The notes: a model not told the origin generated them from the sequence alone. A stretch of DNA of 64,000 nt from Streptomyces venezuelae (GCF_008642315.1 NZ_CP029192.1:1550001-1614000), one strand, 5' to 3'. Shown: positions 53,438 through 62,074, counted from the first letter of the stretch. A program made the numbers and translations.

Positions 53438-54489
53438 CGCCCTTCCCCGGTCAGCAGCCGGGCTCCGGGGCCGGGTCGGGCGATGTGGATGGCGCCGCCC
53501 TGCGCGGCGCCGCGCACGACTCCGGCCACCCGGTCGGCGTCCGCGTTGCGGCAGAGCACCTTCACGTTGGGCCCGGCGTCCATGGTGGCGTAGGCGAGGA
53601 CACCGTCCTTCCTGAGCCGCAGCACGCTGTCGAGGACGGTGAGCGAGGCGGGCGACATGTAGCGCACGGCGGGGCGGGCGGCGAGCATCGTGGCGTGCAT
53701 GCCGAGGGCGTTGCGTTCCGCGATCTCGCCGACCTCCTCGAGGTCGCCGCGGCCGAGGGCCCGGCGCATGTCCACGAGGTCGTCCTTGCTGGAGACGGCC
53801 CACGGCTCGAAGAGCGGCGAGGTGTCGACGGTCCTGCGCATGGCCGCTCTGCTGGACACGTCCTTGGGTCCGGCGTTGACGACGGCGACGACCAGGGCGG
53901 GGTCGAGGGGCCCGGCGGGGACCGGCTCGGCGTACGAGCTGAGGTCCGCCTCCTCCTCGGAGCCCTCGTGGTGTCCGGCGTGCCAGACCACGAAGTCGCC
54001 GAAGAGGGAACGGGACGCCGACCCCGATCCGCGCCGGGCCAGCCGGGACAGGGCGGTGGCGTCGAGGTCGAGGCCGTACGCGGCGGCCGCGGCGACGGCG
54101 AGGGCGGCGAAGCCGCTCGCGGAGGACGCGAGGCCCGCCCCGGTGGGGACGGTGTTCTCGGTGTCGACGACGGCGCGGTCGGCGACTCCGGCGCGCTCGC
54201 GCACCAGGTCGAGGAAGGCGACGATGCGCCGCCGCGCCTCCCCTTCCGCGGGTGCGCCGCCGAGCGTCACTTCGTCGTGGTCCGCCTCGGGCGCACGGCG
54301 GACGTCGGTGGTGGTCGGGAAGATGTCCAGGGTCATCGAGAGGCTGTCGGTGCGCGGCAGGATGAGCCGCTCGTCGCGCTTGCCCCAGTACTTGATGAGC
54401 GCGATGTTCGGGTGCGCCACCGCGGTCGCGGTGCCCCCCGTCGCTCGCGGTGCGGTACGTACCGCGGTGATCTGCTGTTCAGTGCTCAC
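53434..54489 (-). CDS. diphosphomevalonate decarboxylase
   Basis: This 351-residue GHMP family enzyme has AVAHPNIALIKYWGKRDERLILPRTDSLSMTL (the MVD signature with the phosphate-binding residues), VPTGAGLASSASGFAAL (motif 2), RRGSGSASRSLFGDFVVW and the catalytic Asp region TMDAGPNVKVLC. It decarboxylates mevalonate diphosphate to isopentenyl diphosphate. It is the first of the five mevalonate genes, only 45 bases downstream of the strong hairpin that ends the prenyltransferase gene. Confidence 0.93.
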   Translation of the reverse strand: MSTEQQITAVRTAPRATGGTATAVAHPNIALIKYWGKRDERLILPRTDSLSMTLDIFPTTTDVRRAPEADHDEVTLGGAPAEGEARRRIVAFLDLVRERAGVADRAVVDTENTVPTGAGLASSASGFAALAVAAAAAYGLDLDATALSRLARRGSGSASRSLFGDFVVWHAGHHEGSEEEADLSSYAEPVPAGPLDPALVVAVVNAGPKDVSSRAAMRRTVDTSPLFEPWAVSSKDDLVDMRRALGRGDLEEVGEIAERNALGMHATMLAARPAVRYMSPASLTVLDSVLRLRKDGVLAYATMDAGPNVKVLCRNADADRVAGVVRGAAQGGAIHIARPGPGARLLTGEGR

Positions 54490-54534
54490 GTCCGGCGCTC
54501 CCCCTCAGCGGTACGACTCCGTGCAAATGGAAAA

Positions 54535-54572
54535 GGCTTGTGGAGAAGCAGGTCTCTGCTTCTCCACAAGCC
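54535..54572. terminator. strong hairpin between prenyltransferase and mevalonate genes
   Basis: GGCTTGTGGAGAAGCAG at 54535-54551 pairs perfectly with 54556-54572 around a GTCT loop, a 17-bp stem. It lies between the prenyltransferase stop and the MVD start, leaving only 45 bases to MVD. A long T run is absent. It can act as a terminator or attenuator with partial readthrough, or protect the 3' end of the upstream message. Confidence 0.75.
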
Positions 54573-54608
54573 GTTGATCTCGGTATTGCCGCCCTGGCGG
54601 GCGGCGTG

Positions 54609-55517
54609 TCAGGACTCGGAATGGAGCAGTCCCTCGACGGTCGACTGCCACTGGTAATACGACGCGACCTTGTGGTATTCGCCTTTGGGTGTCGACGCGA
54701 TGCCGTACACGAAATTGTGCCCCTCCGTGCTGTACGGGGCGTTCTCGAGGAGCCGGTCGAATACCGGCGTCATCTCGACCGCGAGGCCGCGCGGCTCGGG
54801 CGTCATGGCGGCATAACTGACCCGCTGGATCTTCGGTGAATCCCAACTCATGGTGGTGTAGATGGAGAACGACCGCTCGCAGAGCTTCAGCAATTCCTCG
54901 CTCGGCTCCGGCAGTCCGAGTTCGGCCAGGATCGCCCGGACGCCCTGCGCCTCGAAGCAGCCGGCCGGCACCTCTCGGCCGCCGCCCGCGCCGAAGTACA
55001 GGTTGGTGGTGCGGTTCCCGTAGTCGATCCCGACCGTGGCCACGATGTCGTCGAGGCCGTACTTCCTGAAGAAGTCGCGGTTGGCGGCCACGGCGGCCGG
55101 AATCGAGGGAAGTTCGATGAGCTGGTCGATCGTCAGCAGGTGGGACGCGCTGGGAAAGGACCAGGTCTTCGCGAAACCACCGACGACACCGAAGTCGACG
55201 CCGCAACTCTCGATGGGGAGGTTCTGGTGGACCTCCTTCAGGAGGCTGCCGGCCGGGTGGTCCGTCTTCGGGGTGAGGCCGTGCTCCAGGGCTCGGGCAT
55301 ACGGGTCGAGGCCCTTCGGCAGCATGGTGAAACGACAGTCCAGTTCGTCCGTGCTTCTTCCCGTCGCCGCCCGGAAGGAGATGACGGCCTGACCGAAAAC
55401 GTCCTGGAATGCATTCAGGATGGGCCAGACCTTGTCGTGCGAAGCGGTAACATCCACCACCTGAGCCGTTTTCTCGATGATCGAGTACAGCTCTGCCAAG
55501 TCGGTGGTTCCTGACAT
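54609..55517 (-). CDS. ABBA-type aromatic prenyltransferase (NphB/CloQ-like)
   Basis: This 302-residue soluble prenyltransferase matches the NphB/CloQ family: [35 protein letters not shown] near the N terminus, [96 protein letters not shown] and the C-terminal [25 protein letters not shown]. The family has no DDxxD motif and transfers DMAPP, geranyl or longer groups to aromatic rings. ATG 55517 has GGAGGAA a few bases upstream. The acceptor is unknown. It heads the mevalonate operon that would supply DMAPP. Confidence 0.9.
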   Translation of the reverse strand: MSGTTDLAELYSIIEKTAQVVDVTASHDKVWPILNAFQDVFGQAVISFRAATGRSTDELDCRFTMLPKGLDPYARALEHGLTPKTDHPAGSLLKEVHQNLPIESCGVDFGVVGGFAKTWSFPSASHLLTIDQLIELPSIPAAVAANRDFFRKYGLDDIVATVGIDYGNRTTNLYFGAGGGREVPAGCFEAQGVRAILAELGLPEPSEELLKLCERSFSIYTTMSWDSPKIQRVSYAAMTPEPRGLAVEMTPVFDRLLENAPYSTEGHNFVYGIASTPKGEYHKVASYYQWQSTVEGLLHSES

Positions 55518-55763
55518 TATTCCTCCACTTGTCGATCTGGGCGTCCGTCGATCGCCGGGGCCGCATCGCGACATGAGGTCGCCGGTCCCACGCGGTCCGC
55601 GAAAGGCGCGGCAAAGGGAGGGGACCGTCATGGGCAACGGGATGTGAAAGGGAGTCGGTACTGCGCCGAGTGCGGACTCGGCCTCGCCTGGACGAACCGG
55701 CGGCTACGACACTCGACTCGCGGCCTCAGAACAGATTTTGGGCAGAGTCGGCGCGCTGAAATA

Positions 55764-55816
55764 GTGACACGGGTGGCGCCTTCGAGCCAAGGGCCCCCCG
55801 AAGTGACCCGGGTCAC
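55764..55816. promoter_or_regulatory. palindrome and related half site upstream of the prenyltransferase
   Basis: GTGACCCGGGTCAC at 55803-55816 is a perfect 14-base palindrome. A related sequence, GTGACACGGGTGGC, lies at 55764-55777, 39 bases away, about four helical turns. Both lie about 250-300 bases upstream of the prenyltransferase start. The rest of this 360-base gap holds no gene I can support. Confidence 0.45.
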
Positions 55817-55877
55817 ACGCTCGTGAAGTGGCGCCGGGCCCAAGACAGTTGGCGGGACCCGGCGCCTTCGGCACGGC

Positions 55878-57269
55878 TCACACGTACTGGCAGATCCCCC
55901 GCCGCAGGAACGACCCGTGCCCCGAACGCCCCGCGTACGTACGGTTGTCGATCACGGGGACGCCCCGCGACAGCACGGTCTCCACGCGTCCAGTCACCCG
56001 CTTGCCCTCGTACGCCGAGTAGTCCACGTTCATGTGGTGGGTCCGCGCCGACATGACCTGTTCGGCGTGCGGGTCGTAGATGACGATGTCGGCGTCGGCG
56101 CCCGGCGCGATCGTGCCCTTCTTCGGGTACAGGCCGAACATCCTGGCCGGGGTCGCGCAGGCCACCTCGATCCAGCGGCGCCGGCTGATGTGCCCGTCGA
56201 CGACGGCCTGGTGCAGCAGGTCCATGCGGTTCTCGACGCCCGGCATACCGTTCGGGATCTTCGAGAAGTCCTCGCGGCCCATCTCCTTCTGCCCCTTGAA
56301 GCAGAACGGGCAGTGGTCCGTGGAGACCACCTGGAGGTCGTTCGTGCGCAGCCCGCGCCAGAGGACCGCCTGGTGCTCCTTGGGGCGCAGCGGGGTCGAG
56401 CAGACGTACTTCGCGCCCTCGAAGTCCGGCTCCGCGAGGTTGTCGGTCGACAGGAAGAGGTACTGCGGGCACGTCTCGCCGAAGACGGGCAGTCCGTCGT
56501 CGCGTGCCCGGGTCAGCTCGGCGACGGCCTCCTGCGCCGACACGTGCACCACGTACAGCGGGGCGCCCGCCACCTGGCTGAGCCGGATGACCCGGTGCGT
56601 GGCCTCGGCCTCCAGGAGCGCCTTGCGGACCTCTCCGTGGTAGCGAGGGTCCCGTTCGCCGCGCGCCAGCGCCTGCTCCACCAGGACGTCGATGGCCAGG
56701 CCGTTCTCCGCGTGCGCCATCACGAGGCCGCCGTTCGCGCCGGCGCGCTGCATCGCCCGGAGGATCTGTCCGTCGTCGGAGAAGAAGACGCCGGGGTATG
56801 CGGTGAACAGCTTGAACGAGGTCACCCCGGAGGAGACGAGGGTGTCCATCTCCTTGAGCGAGGACTCGTTCACGTCGGACATGATCATGTGGAAGCCGTA
56901 GTCGATCGCGCACCGCCCGGCCGCCTTCTCGTGCCACGCGTCGAGGCCCTCCGCGAGCGTGCCGCCCTTGGGCTGGATCGCGAAGTCGACGATGGTGGTC
57001 GTGCCGCCCCAGGCCGCGGCGCGGGTGCCGGTCTCGAAGGTGTCGGCGGCGAGGGTGCCGCCGAACGGCATCTCCATGTGCGTGTGCGCGTCGACGCCGC
57101 CCGGGATGACGTACTTCCCGGACGCGTCGATCACGTGGTCGGCCGTCCAGCCGTGGCTGTCGCGGGTGGCGAGCGCGGCGACGCGGCCGTCCTCCACCAG
57201 GACGTCGACGGGCAGTTCGTCGGAGGCCGTGATGACCAGGCCGCCGGTGATCAGAGTGCGGGTACTCAT
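55878..57269 (-). CDS. hydA: dihydropyrimidinase / hydantoinase
   Basis: This 463-residue metal-dependent amidohydrolase has VIPGGVDAHTHMEMPFGGT (first metal site), FKLFTAYPGVFF (carbamylated Lys), HAENG, VVHVSAQEAV (metal His), STDHCPFCF and a C-terminal APGADADIVIYDP. It opens dihydropyrimidines or hydantoins to N-carbamoyl-beta-alanine type products. It is last in the operon after the amidohydrolase and aminotransferase genes, 65 bases from the latter, and matches stage two of reductive pyrimidine breakdown. Confidence 0.93.
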   Translation of the reverse strand: MSTRTLITGGLVITASDELPVDVLVEDGRVAALATRDSHGWTADHVIDASGKYVIPGGVDAHTHMEMPFGGTLAADTFETGTRAAAWGGTTTIVDFAIQPKGGTLAEGLDAWHEKAAGRCAIDYGFHMIMSDVNESSLKEMDTLVSSGVTSFKLFTAYPGVFFSDDGQILRAMQRAGANGGLVMAHAENGLAIDVLVEQALARGERDPRYHGEVRKALLEAEATHRVIRLSQVAGAPLYVVHVSAQEAVAELTRARDDGLPVFGETCPQYLFLSTDNLAEPDFEGAKYVCSTPLRPKEHQAVLWRGLRTNDLQVVSTDHCPFCFKGQKEMGREDFSKIPNGMPGVENRMDLLHQAVVDGHISRRRWIEVACATPARMFGLYPKKGTIAPGADADIVIYDPHAEQVMSARTHHMNVDYSAYEGKRVTGRVETVLSRGVPVIDNRTYAGRSGHGSFLRRGICQYV

Positions 57270-57333
57270 GTGGTGCGCTCCCTTTCCTGCGGTCCTGTAC
57301 GGGACCGGACCGGCCGTCCCTCTCGTGCGTGAA

Positions 57334-58617
57334 CTAGGCGCTGCGCAGGGCCCGTTCGAGGATGGCCGCGCCCTCCTCCGCCTCCGCCACGGTCAGCGAC
57401 AGCGGCGGGGCCACGCGCAGCACGCTGGTGTCGTGCCCGCCGCCCTTGCCGATGAGCAGTCCGCCCTCGCGGGCCGCTTCGAGGACGGCCGCGGCCGCCT
57501 GCGGGTTCGGCCCGCCCGTGTCGGGCTCGACCAGCTCGACGCCGATCATCAGGCCGCGGCCGCGCACCTCGCGCACGACGGGCAGTTGGGCGCAGATCGC
57601 GCGCAGCCGCTCGATGAGGAGCCCGCCGACGCGCCGCGCGTTGCCCTGGAGGTCGTGCTCCAGGAGGTACGCGAGGTTGGCGAGGCCGGCCGCCATGGTG
57701 ACCGGGGAGCCGCCGAACGTCGAGATGGAGTTGGCGTCGAGGGAGTTCATGACGTCGGCGCGGGCCACGACGCCGCCGACCGACATCCCGTTGCCGATGC
57801 CCTTGGCGAACGTGAGGATGTCCGGCGGCCCGTTCTCGGCGTGGGCCTGCCAGCCCCAGAAGTGGTCGCCGGTGCGGCCCCAGCCGGTCTGCACCTCGTC
57901 GGCGATCCACAGGATGCCGTGCTCGTCCAGGACTTCCTTGAACGCGGCGTACAGACCGTCGGGCGGCGAGGTGAAGCCGCCGACGCCCTGGACGGGCTCG
58001 GCGATGAGCGCGGCCACTCCCCCGCGGCCCTGCCCGAGCATGTCCCGCAGGTCGGCGACGCAGGCCGCGGTGAACTCGGCGTCGCTCAGCGCGGCGTACG
58101 GACCGCGGGTGCGGACGCCCCCGTGGACGTACAGCGTCTGGAGCGGCGAGAGGCTGGTCGGCGACCAGGACTGGTTGCCGGTGATGCCGACGGTCGTGAA
58201 GGACCGGCCGTGGTAGCTGTTGCGCATCGCCAGGATCTGGTTGGAGCGGCGGTGCGCGGTGGCGAGCAGGAGAGCCGCGTCGTTGGCCTCGGTGCCGGAG
58301 GTGGTGAAGAAGACGCGGGCGTCGGGGATGCCGGACAACGCCGCGATGCGCTCGGCGAGTTCGACCATCGGGCGGTTGAGGTAGAGCGTCGAGGAGTGGA
58401 TGATCCGCCCGGCCTGCTCGCTCACCGCCTTGGTGACCTCGGGCAGGGCGTGGGCCGTCATGGTGGTGAGGATGCCGCCGAAGAAGTCGAGGTACTTCCT
58501 GCCGTCGGCGCCCCAGACGTGGCGTCCCTCGCCGTGGGTGAGCTCCATGGGCCGTTCGTAGTAGAGCGCGAGCCAGTCGGGCAGCACGGCCCGGTGGCGG
58601 TCGTACAGATCGGTCAC
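57334..58617 (-). CDS. class III aminotransferase (beta-alanine/AGXT2 type)
   Basis: This 427-residue PLP enzyme has HSSTLYLNRPMVELAERIAAL, FFTTSGTEANDAALLLAT, NSYHGRSFTTVGITGN, the PLP-binding DEVQTGWGRTGDHFWGW (Asp contacts the ring) and LTFAKGIGNGMSVGGVV with the Schiff-base Lys. It probably transfers the amino group from beta-alanine, the end product of pyrimidine breakdown, to pyruvate or glyoxylate. GTG 58617 overlaps the hydrolase stop in GTGA. Confidence 0.9.
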   Translation of the reverse strand: MTDLYDRHRAVLPDWLALYYERPMELTHGEGRHVWGADGRKYLDFFGGILTTMTAHALPEVTKAVSEQAGRIIHSSTLYLNRPMVELAERIAALSGIPDARVFFTTSGTEANDAALLLATAHRRSNQILAMRNSYHGRSFTTVGITGNQSWSPTSLSPLQTLYVHGGVRTRGPYAALSDAEFTAACVADLRDMLGQGRGGVAALIAEPVQGVGGFTSPPDGLYAAFKEVLDEHGILWIADEVQTGWGRTGDHFWGWQAHAENGPPDILTFAKGIGNGMSVGGVVARADVMNSLDANSISTFGGSPVTMAAGLANLAYLLEHDLQGNARRVGGLLIERLRAICAQLPVVREVRGRGLMIGVELVEPDTGGPNPQAAAAVLEAAREGGLLIGKGGGHDTSVLRVAPPLSLTVAEAEEGAAILERALRSA

Positions 58618-59456
58618 GGCTGCACCAGCCCTTCGTAGGCGTCGGGACGGCGGTCGCGGTAGAACGCCCACTGCTGGCGTACTTCCTCGATGAGGCCGAA
58701 GTCGAGGTCCCTGACGACGAGTTCCTCGGATTTGTCGCTCGCGGGCTCGCCCACGAACTGGCCGCGCGGGTCGACGAAGTACGAGGTTCCGTAGAAGTCG
58801 TTGTCGCCGTACTCCTCCTGGCCGACGCGGTTGATCGCGGCGATGAAGTACTCGTTGGCGACGGCGGCCGCGGGCTGTTCGAGCTGCCAGAGGTAGGCGG
58901 AGAGGCCGCGGGAGGTGGCGGAGGGGTTGTAGACGATCTGGGCGCCGTTCAGGCCCAACTGGCGCCAGCCCTCGGGGAAGTGGCGGTCGTAGCAGATGTA
59001 GACGCCGACCTTGCCGACCGCGGTGTCGAAGACGGGCCAGCCCAGGTTCCCCGGCTTGAAGTAGTACTTCTCCCAGAACCCCTTGACCTGGGGGATGTGG
59101 TGCTTGCGGTACTTGCCCAGATAGCTGCCGTCGGCGTCGATGACGGCTGCGGTGTTGAAGTAGAAGCCGGACTGCTCGACCTCGAAGACGGGGACGACGA
59201 TCACCATGCCGGTCTCGCGCGCGAGTTCCTTCATACGCGTGACGGTGGGGCCGTCGGGCACGGGCTCGGCCCAGCGGTAGTGCTCGGCCTCCTGCACCTG
59301 GCAGAAGTAGGGGGCGTTGAAGACTTCCTGGAAGCCGATCACCTTCGCGCCCTGCCGGGCCGCCTCGCGGGCGTGTTCCTCGTGCTTGGCGATCATGGAT
59401 TCGGTGTCGCCTGTCCAGGTCGCCTGGACCAGTGCGGCGCGTACGACGTTGGCCAT
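58614..59456 (-). CDS. carbon-nitrogen hydrolase (beta-ureidopropionase type)
   Basis: This 280-residue nitrilase-superfamily enzyme has the Glu-Lys-Cys triad: Glu in VIGFQEVFNAPYFC, Lys in LGKYRKHHIPQ and Cys in VGVYICYDRHFPEGWRQLG. NPSATSRGLSAYLWQLEQPAAAVANEYFIAAINRVG fits N-carbamoyl-beta-alanine amidohydrolases. It would release beta-alanine, CO2 and ammonia from the dihydropyrimidinase product. ATG 59456 has AAGGAG six bases upstream; the longer frame to 59507 is rejected. It is the first gene of the operon. Confidence 0.92.
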   Translation of the reverse strand: MANVVRAALVQATWTGDTESMIAKHEEHAREAARQGAKVIGFQEVFNAPYFCQVQEAEHYRWAEPVPDGPTVTRMKELARETGMVIVVPVFEVEQSGFYFNTAAVIDADGSYLGKYRKHHIPQVKGFWEKYYFKPGNLGWPVFDTAVGKVGVYICYDRHFPEGWRQLGLNGAQIVYNPSATSRGLSAYLWQLEQPAAAVANEYFIAAINRVGQEEYGDNDFYGTSYFVDPRGQFVGEPASDKSEELVVRDLDFGLIEEVRQQWAFYRDRRPDAYEGLVQP

Positions 59457-59628
59457 GAGCTGCTCCTTCACATGCCCTTGAGAGGACGTCAGAGAGCCTC
59501 TACGCACGTAGATCTGCTGCGTGGATCAGAGAAACGTAAGCCTCCGCCGAGGGGCTGAGCAAGACCATCGCCGTCAACCGACACGGACGATCATGTTTCG
59601 CACCCGAGCGGGCGACGCCCGCTCCCGG

Positions 59629-60870
59629 TCAGGCGCTGAATCCGGCCACGCGCAGGGCGTGCACCAGATCCCAGTGGTGCTCCTCGGAGACTCCCCGTGC
59701 CGCCTCCAGGAGCAGGGGTATGAGCCGGTGCGGGTTGGTGTGCGCGCAGCGGGCCACGTCCTCGGGGGTCCGCACGCGAAGGTAGGAGTCGAGGAGGGCG
59801 CGGGCCTCGCGCTCCCGGTCCGCGTCGAGCAGCGCGACGATCGCCTCGGCGATCTCCGGTGCGGGGCGCGCGACCCCCTGCCGCAGCAGCTTCCTGCAGT
59901 CGTCGGCGCGGCCGGTCCCCGCCAGCGCGTCCGCCAGGGCGACGAGCCGGTCCGGCGGCAGCGACGCGGCCTCCCACAGCAGCGTCGCCCAGTCGGCGGC
60001 GAGGCCCGCGCGGTGCAGCTCGGCGGCGAACGCGGGCAGCCGGTCCGCGGGCCAGCCCGCGGCCTCCACGAGCACGCCGTGCGCCTCGCCGCTGCGGCCC
60101 TCGCCACGCAGCTTGATGAGCTCCCGCACGGCGTCGGACACCGGTTCGGGTTCGATCCCGGGCTCCGCGCCGTAGAGGGTCTCCGCGGCGGGCGCGGGGT
60201 CCTGGCGGGGTACGTGGGGTCCGTCGCCCGGGAACGGGCCGAGGTCCGGGTCAGGGTGCGGATGCAGGCCGGCGCCCGGCCCCCGTCTCGCGGACGCGTC
60301 CGGGAACACCCCGAACCCGTCGCCCGACGGCGCCGTACCCAGATCGACCCACGACGGACGTTCCGCGTCGGCGAGGCGGTCCATCCGCTCCCGGATCTCG
60401 GCGCAGCGGGCCGTCGCGCGGTCGTGGTCGTCGCGGACCCAGGCGAGGTCCAGGTTGATGCGGTCGATGTCGTCCTGGTCGACCGCCGTGCCCAGCTGTC
60501 GCGTCAGGTCGGCCTGCCGTTCCAGGGCGATCCGCTGCTCCGTGAGCATCATGTCGAGCCGGTCGCCGAGGAGCTCACGGCCGCCGGGCCGGGCGTCGTA
60601 TGCGGCGACGGACGCCCGGTGCAGCATGCGTGCCGTGTCGGTCTCGCGCTCGGCCTCCGGGATGCCACGGTCGGCCGCGAGGTCGTGGAGCAGCGCCTGC
60701 ACCACGTCCCAGGGCGGCACCTCCGCGCCCTCCAGACAGGCCCGCATGCCGTCCGGGTCGCGCTGCCAGAACACGCCGCACCAGCCCGCCGACTGGTCGA
60801 GCCGTCCGAGCAGCTCACTCAGGTATCTCGCGAACTCCCTGACCTGAACCGGGAGTTGTCCCACTGCCAT
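59629..60870 (-). CDS. coiled-coil hypothetical protein with helical repeat C-terminal part
   Basis: This 413-residue protein starts MAVGQLPVQVREFARYLSELLGRLDQSAGWCGVFWQRDPDG, followed by a predicted coiled coil (about residues 95-170, MMLTEQRIALERQADLTRQ...). A Pro/Gly-rich linker (about 175-240) leads to helical repeats rich in Leu/Ala (HRAGLAADWATLLWEAASLPPDRLVALADALAGTGRADDC). It resembles actinobacterial proteins of unknown role annotated UL36-like. Two palindromes lie just upstream. No function is assigned. Confidence 0.7.
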   Translation of the reverse strand: MAVGQLPVQVREFARYLSELLGRLDQSAGWCGVFWQRDPDGMRACLEGAEVPPWDVVQALLHDLAADRGIPEAERETDTARMLHRASVAAYDARPGGRELLGDRLDMMLTEQRIALERQADLTRQLGTAVDQDDIDRINLDLAWVRDDHDRATARCAEIRERMDRLADAERPSWVDLGTAPSGDGFGVFPDASARRGPGAGLHPHPDPDLGPFPGDGPHVPRQDPAPAAETLYGAEPGIEPEPVSDAVRELIKLRGEGRSGEAHGVLVEAAGWPADRLPAFAAELHRAGLAADWATLLWEAASLPPDRLVALADALAGTGRADDCRKLLRQGVARPAPEIAEAIVALLDADREREARALLDSYLRVRTPEDVARCAHTNPHRLIPLLLEAARGVSEEHHWDLVHALRVAGFSA

Positions 60871-60900
60871 CTGACCAGCACCGTCCCGTGAAGCCTGGAG

Positions 60901-60934
60901 TCTTCCGGTCCGGAAGATAACACCAGACGTGTTA
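60901..60934. promoter_or_regulatory. two adjacent palindromes upstream of the coiled-coil gene
   Basis: TCTTCCGGTCCGGAAGA at 60901-60917 is an odd palindrome (arms of 8). It directly adjoins TAACACCAGACGTGTTA at 60918-60934 (6-bp arms, 5-base spacer). Both lie 30-65 bases upstream of ATG 60870, suitable for operators. Confidence 0.5.
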
Positions 60935-60991
60935 CGGGACGACTACATGCAGTTTTCGGCAGGCACTACTCAGCCCGTCACATGCCGGCAC

Positions 60992-61243
60992 TCAGGCCAC
61001 GACCAGCTCGCACCGGATCACCAGCTCGTCCAGCGAGAGCCCGAGCACGGACGCCAGCGCCGCCACGGTGAACAGCGCGGGGGTCGGCGCGCGCCCCGTC
61101 TCGATCTTCCGCAGCGTCTCCGCCGAGAGACCCGCCTCCGCGGCGACCGAAACCATGCTCCGCTCCGCGCGGGCCTCGCGGAGGAGCACTCCGAGGCGCT
61201 CGCCGCGCTCGCGCTCCTCCGGGGTCAAAGGTGTCCGAACCAT
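60992..61243 (-). CDS. small XRE-family helix-turn-helix regulator
   Basis: This 83-residue protein has one Cro/C1-type HTH: LGVLLREARAERSMVSVAAEAGLSAETLRKIETGRAPTPALFTVAALASVLGLSLDEL. The pattern (Ala-x-x-Ala-Gly-Leu-Ser then Leu-x-x-Ile-Glu-x-Gly) is typical. It is read divergently from the methionine aminopeptidase gene, with a 63-base gap that carries a strong inverted repeat. It probably represses itself and/or the aminopeptidase gene. Confidence 0.88.
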   Translation of the reverse strand: MVRTPLTPEERERGERLGVLLREARAERSMVSVAAEAGLSAETLRKIETGRAPTPALFTVAALASVLGLSLDELVIRCELVVA

Positions 61244-61271
61244 GCCGCCATCCTACCCCGGCGCCGATTTG

Positions 61272-61297
61272 TATACCGGCATTCAAATACCGGTATA
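61272..61297. promoter_or_regulatory. AT-rich inverted repeat, candidate operator/promoter of the HTH-MAP pair
   Basis: TATACCGG at 61272-61279 and CCGGTATA at 61290-61297 form a perfect inverted repeat with a 10-base spacer. A TATAGT at 61294-61299 overlaps the right arm and could be the -10 box for the MAP gene. It lies between the divergent XRE gene (start 61243) and the MAP gene (start 61307) and is unusually AT-rich for this genome. Confidence 0.6.
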
Positions 61298-61306
61298 GTT
61301 ATTGGC

Positions 61307-62074
61307 ATGGTTGAACTCAAGACAGCAGAATCGATCGACGCGATGCGCGAAGCGGGCCGCATCGTGGCACAGGCCCTCACCGCCGCCCGCGAGGCCGCGG
61401 CCGTGGGCGTCTCCCTGCTCGACCTGGACGCGGTGGCCCACGACGTCCTCCGCGAGGCCGGCGCCTCCTCCCCCTTCCTCGGCTACCGCCCGCACTTCGC
61501 CCCGACCCCCTTCCCCGCCGTCCTGTGCGCCTCGGTCAACGACGCGATCGTCCACGGCATCCCGACCTCCTACCGGCTGCGCGACGGCGACCTCGTCTCC
61601 CTCGACTGCGGCGCCGAGCTCGCGGGCTGGGCCGGCGACTCGGCGATCAGCTTCATCGTCGGCACCCCGCGCCCCGAGGACGAGCGGCTGATCAAGGCGG
61701 CCGAGCGCGCGCTGGAGGCGGGCATCGCGGCGGCGGTCGTCGGCAACCGCATCGGCGACATCGCGCACGCCATCGGCACCGTCTGCCGCGAGGAGGGGTA
61801 CGGCATCCCGGAGGGCTTCGGCGGCCACGGCATCGGCCGCCGGATGCACGAGGACCCCGGCGTCCCGAACGAGGGCCGCCCCGGCCGCGGCATGCCCCTG
61901 CGCCCCGGCATGGCCCTCGCCATCGAGCCGATGGTGATCGGGGGCGGCGGCGACGAGTACCACGCCGCCCCGGACGGCTGGACGCTCCGCACGAACGACG
62001 GCAGCCGCGCGGCGCACGCCGAGCACTCCGTCGCGATCACCGAGGACGGTCCCAGGATCCTCACGGCACTGTGA
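61307..62074 (+). CDS. map: methionine aminopeptidase, type I
   Basis: This 255-residue metallopeptidase removes N-terminal methionine from new proteins. Metal ligands are seen in SLDCGAELAGWAGDSAISF (two Asp), FGGHGIGRRMHEDPGVPN (His), LAIEPMVIGGG (Glu) and AEHSVAIT (Glu). No ribosome binding site is visible before ATG 61307, and a -10-like TATAGT lies only eight bases upstream, so the mRNA could be leaderless. It may be an extra MAP copy, since Streptomyces often has more than one. Confidence 0.92.
   Translation: MVELKTAESIDAMREAGRIVAQALTAAREAAAVGVSLLDLDAVAHDVLREAGASSPFLGYRPHFAPTPFPAVLCASVNDAIVHGIPTSYRLRDGDLVSLDCGAELAGWAGDSAISFIVGTPRPEDERLIKAAERALEAGIAAAVVGNRIGDIAHAIGTVCREEGYGIPEGFGGHGIGRRMHEDPGVPNEGRPGRGMPLRPGMALAIEPMVIGGGGDEYHAAPDGWTLRTNDGSRAAHAEHSVAITEDGPRILTAL

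Noticed and set aside
55644..55826. A 60-residue frame with CAEC pattern on the plus strand
   Set aside because: One CxxC-like motif is too little, there is no ribosome site and the sequence runs into palindromes; it is considered a chance frame.
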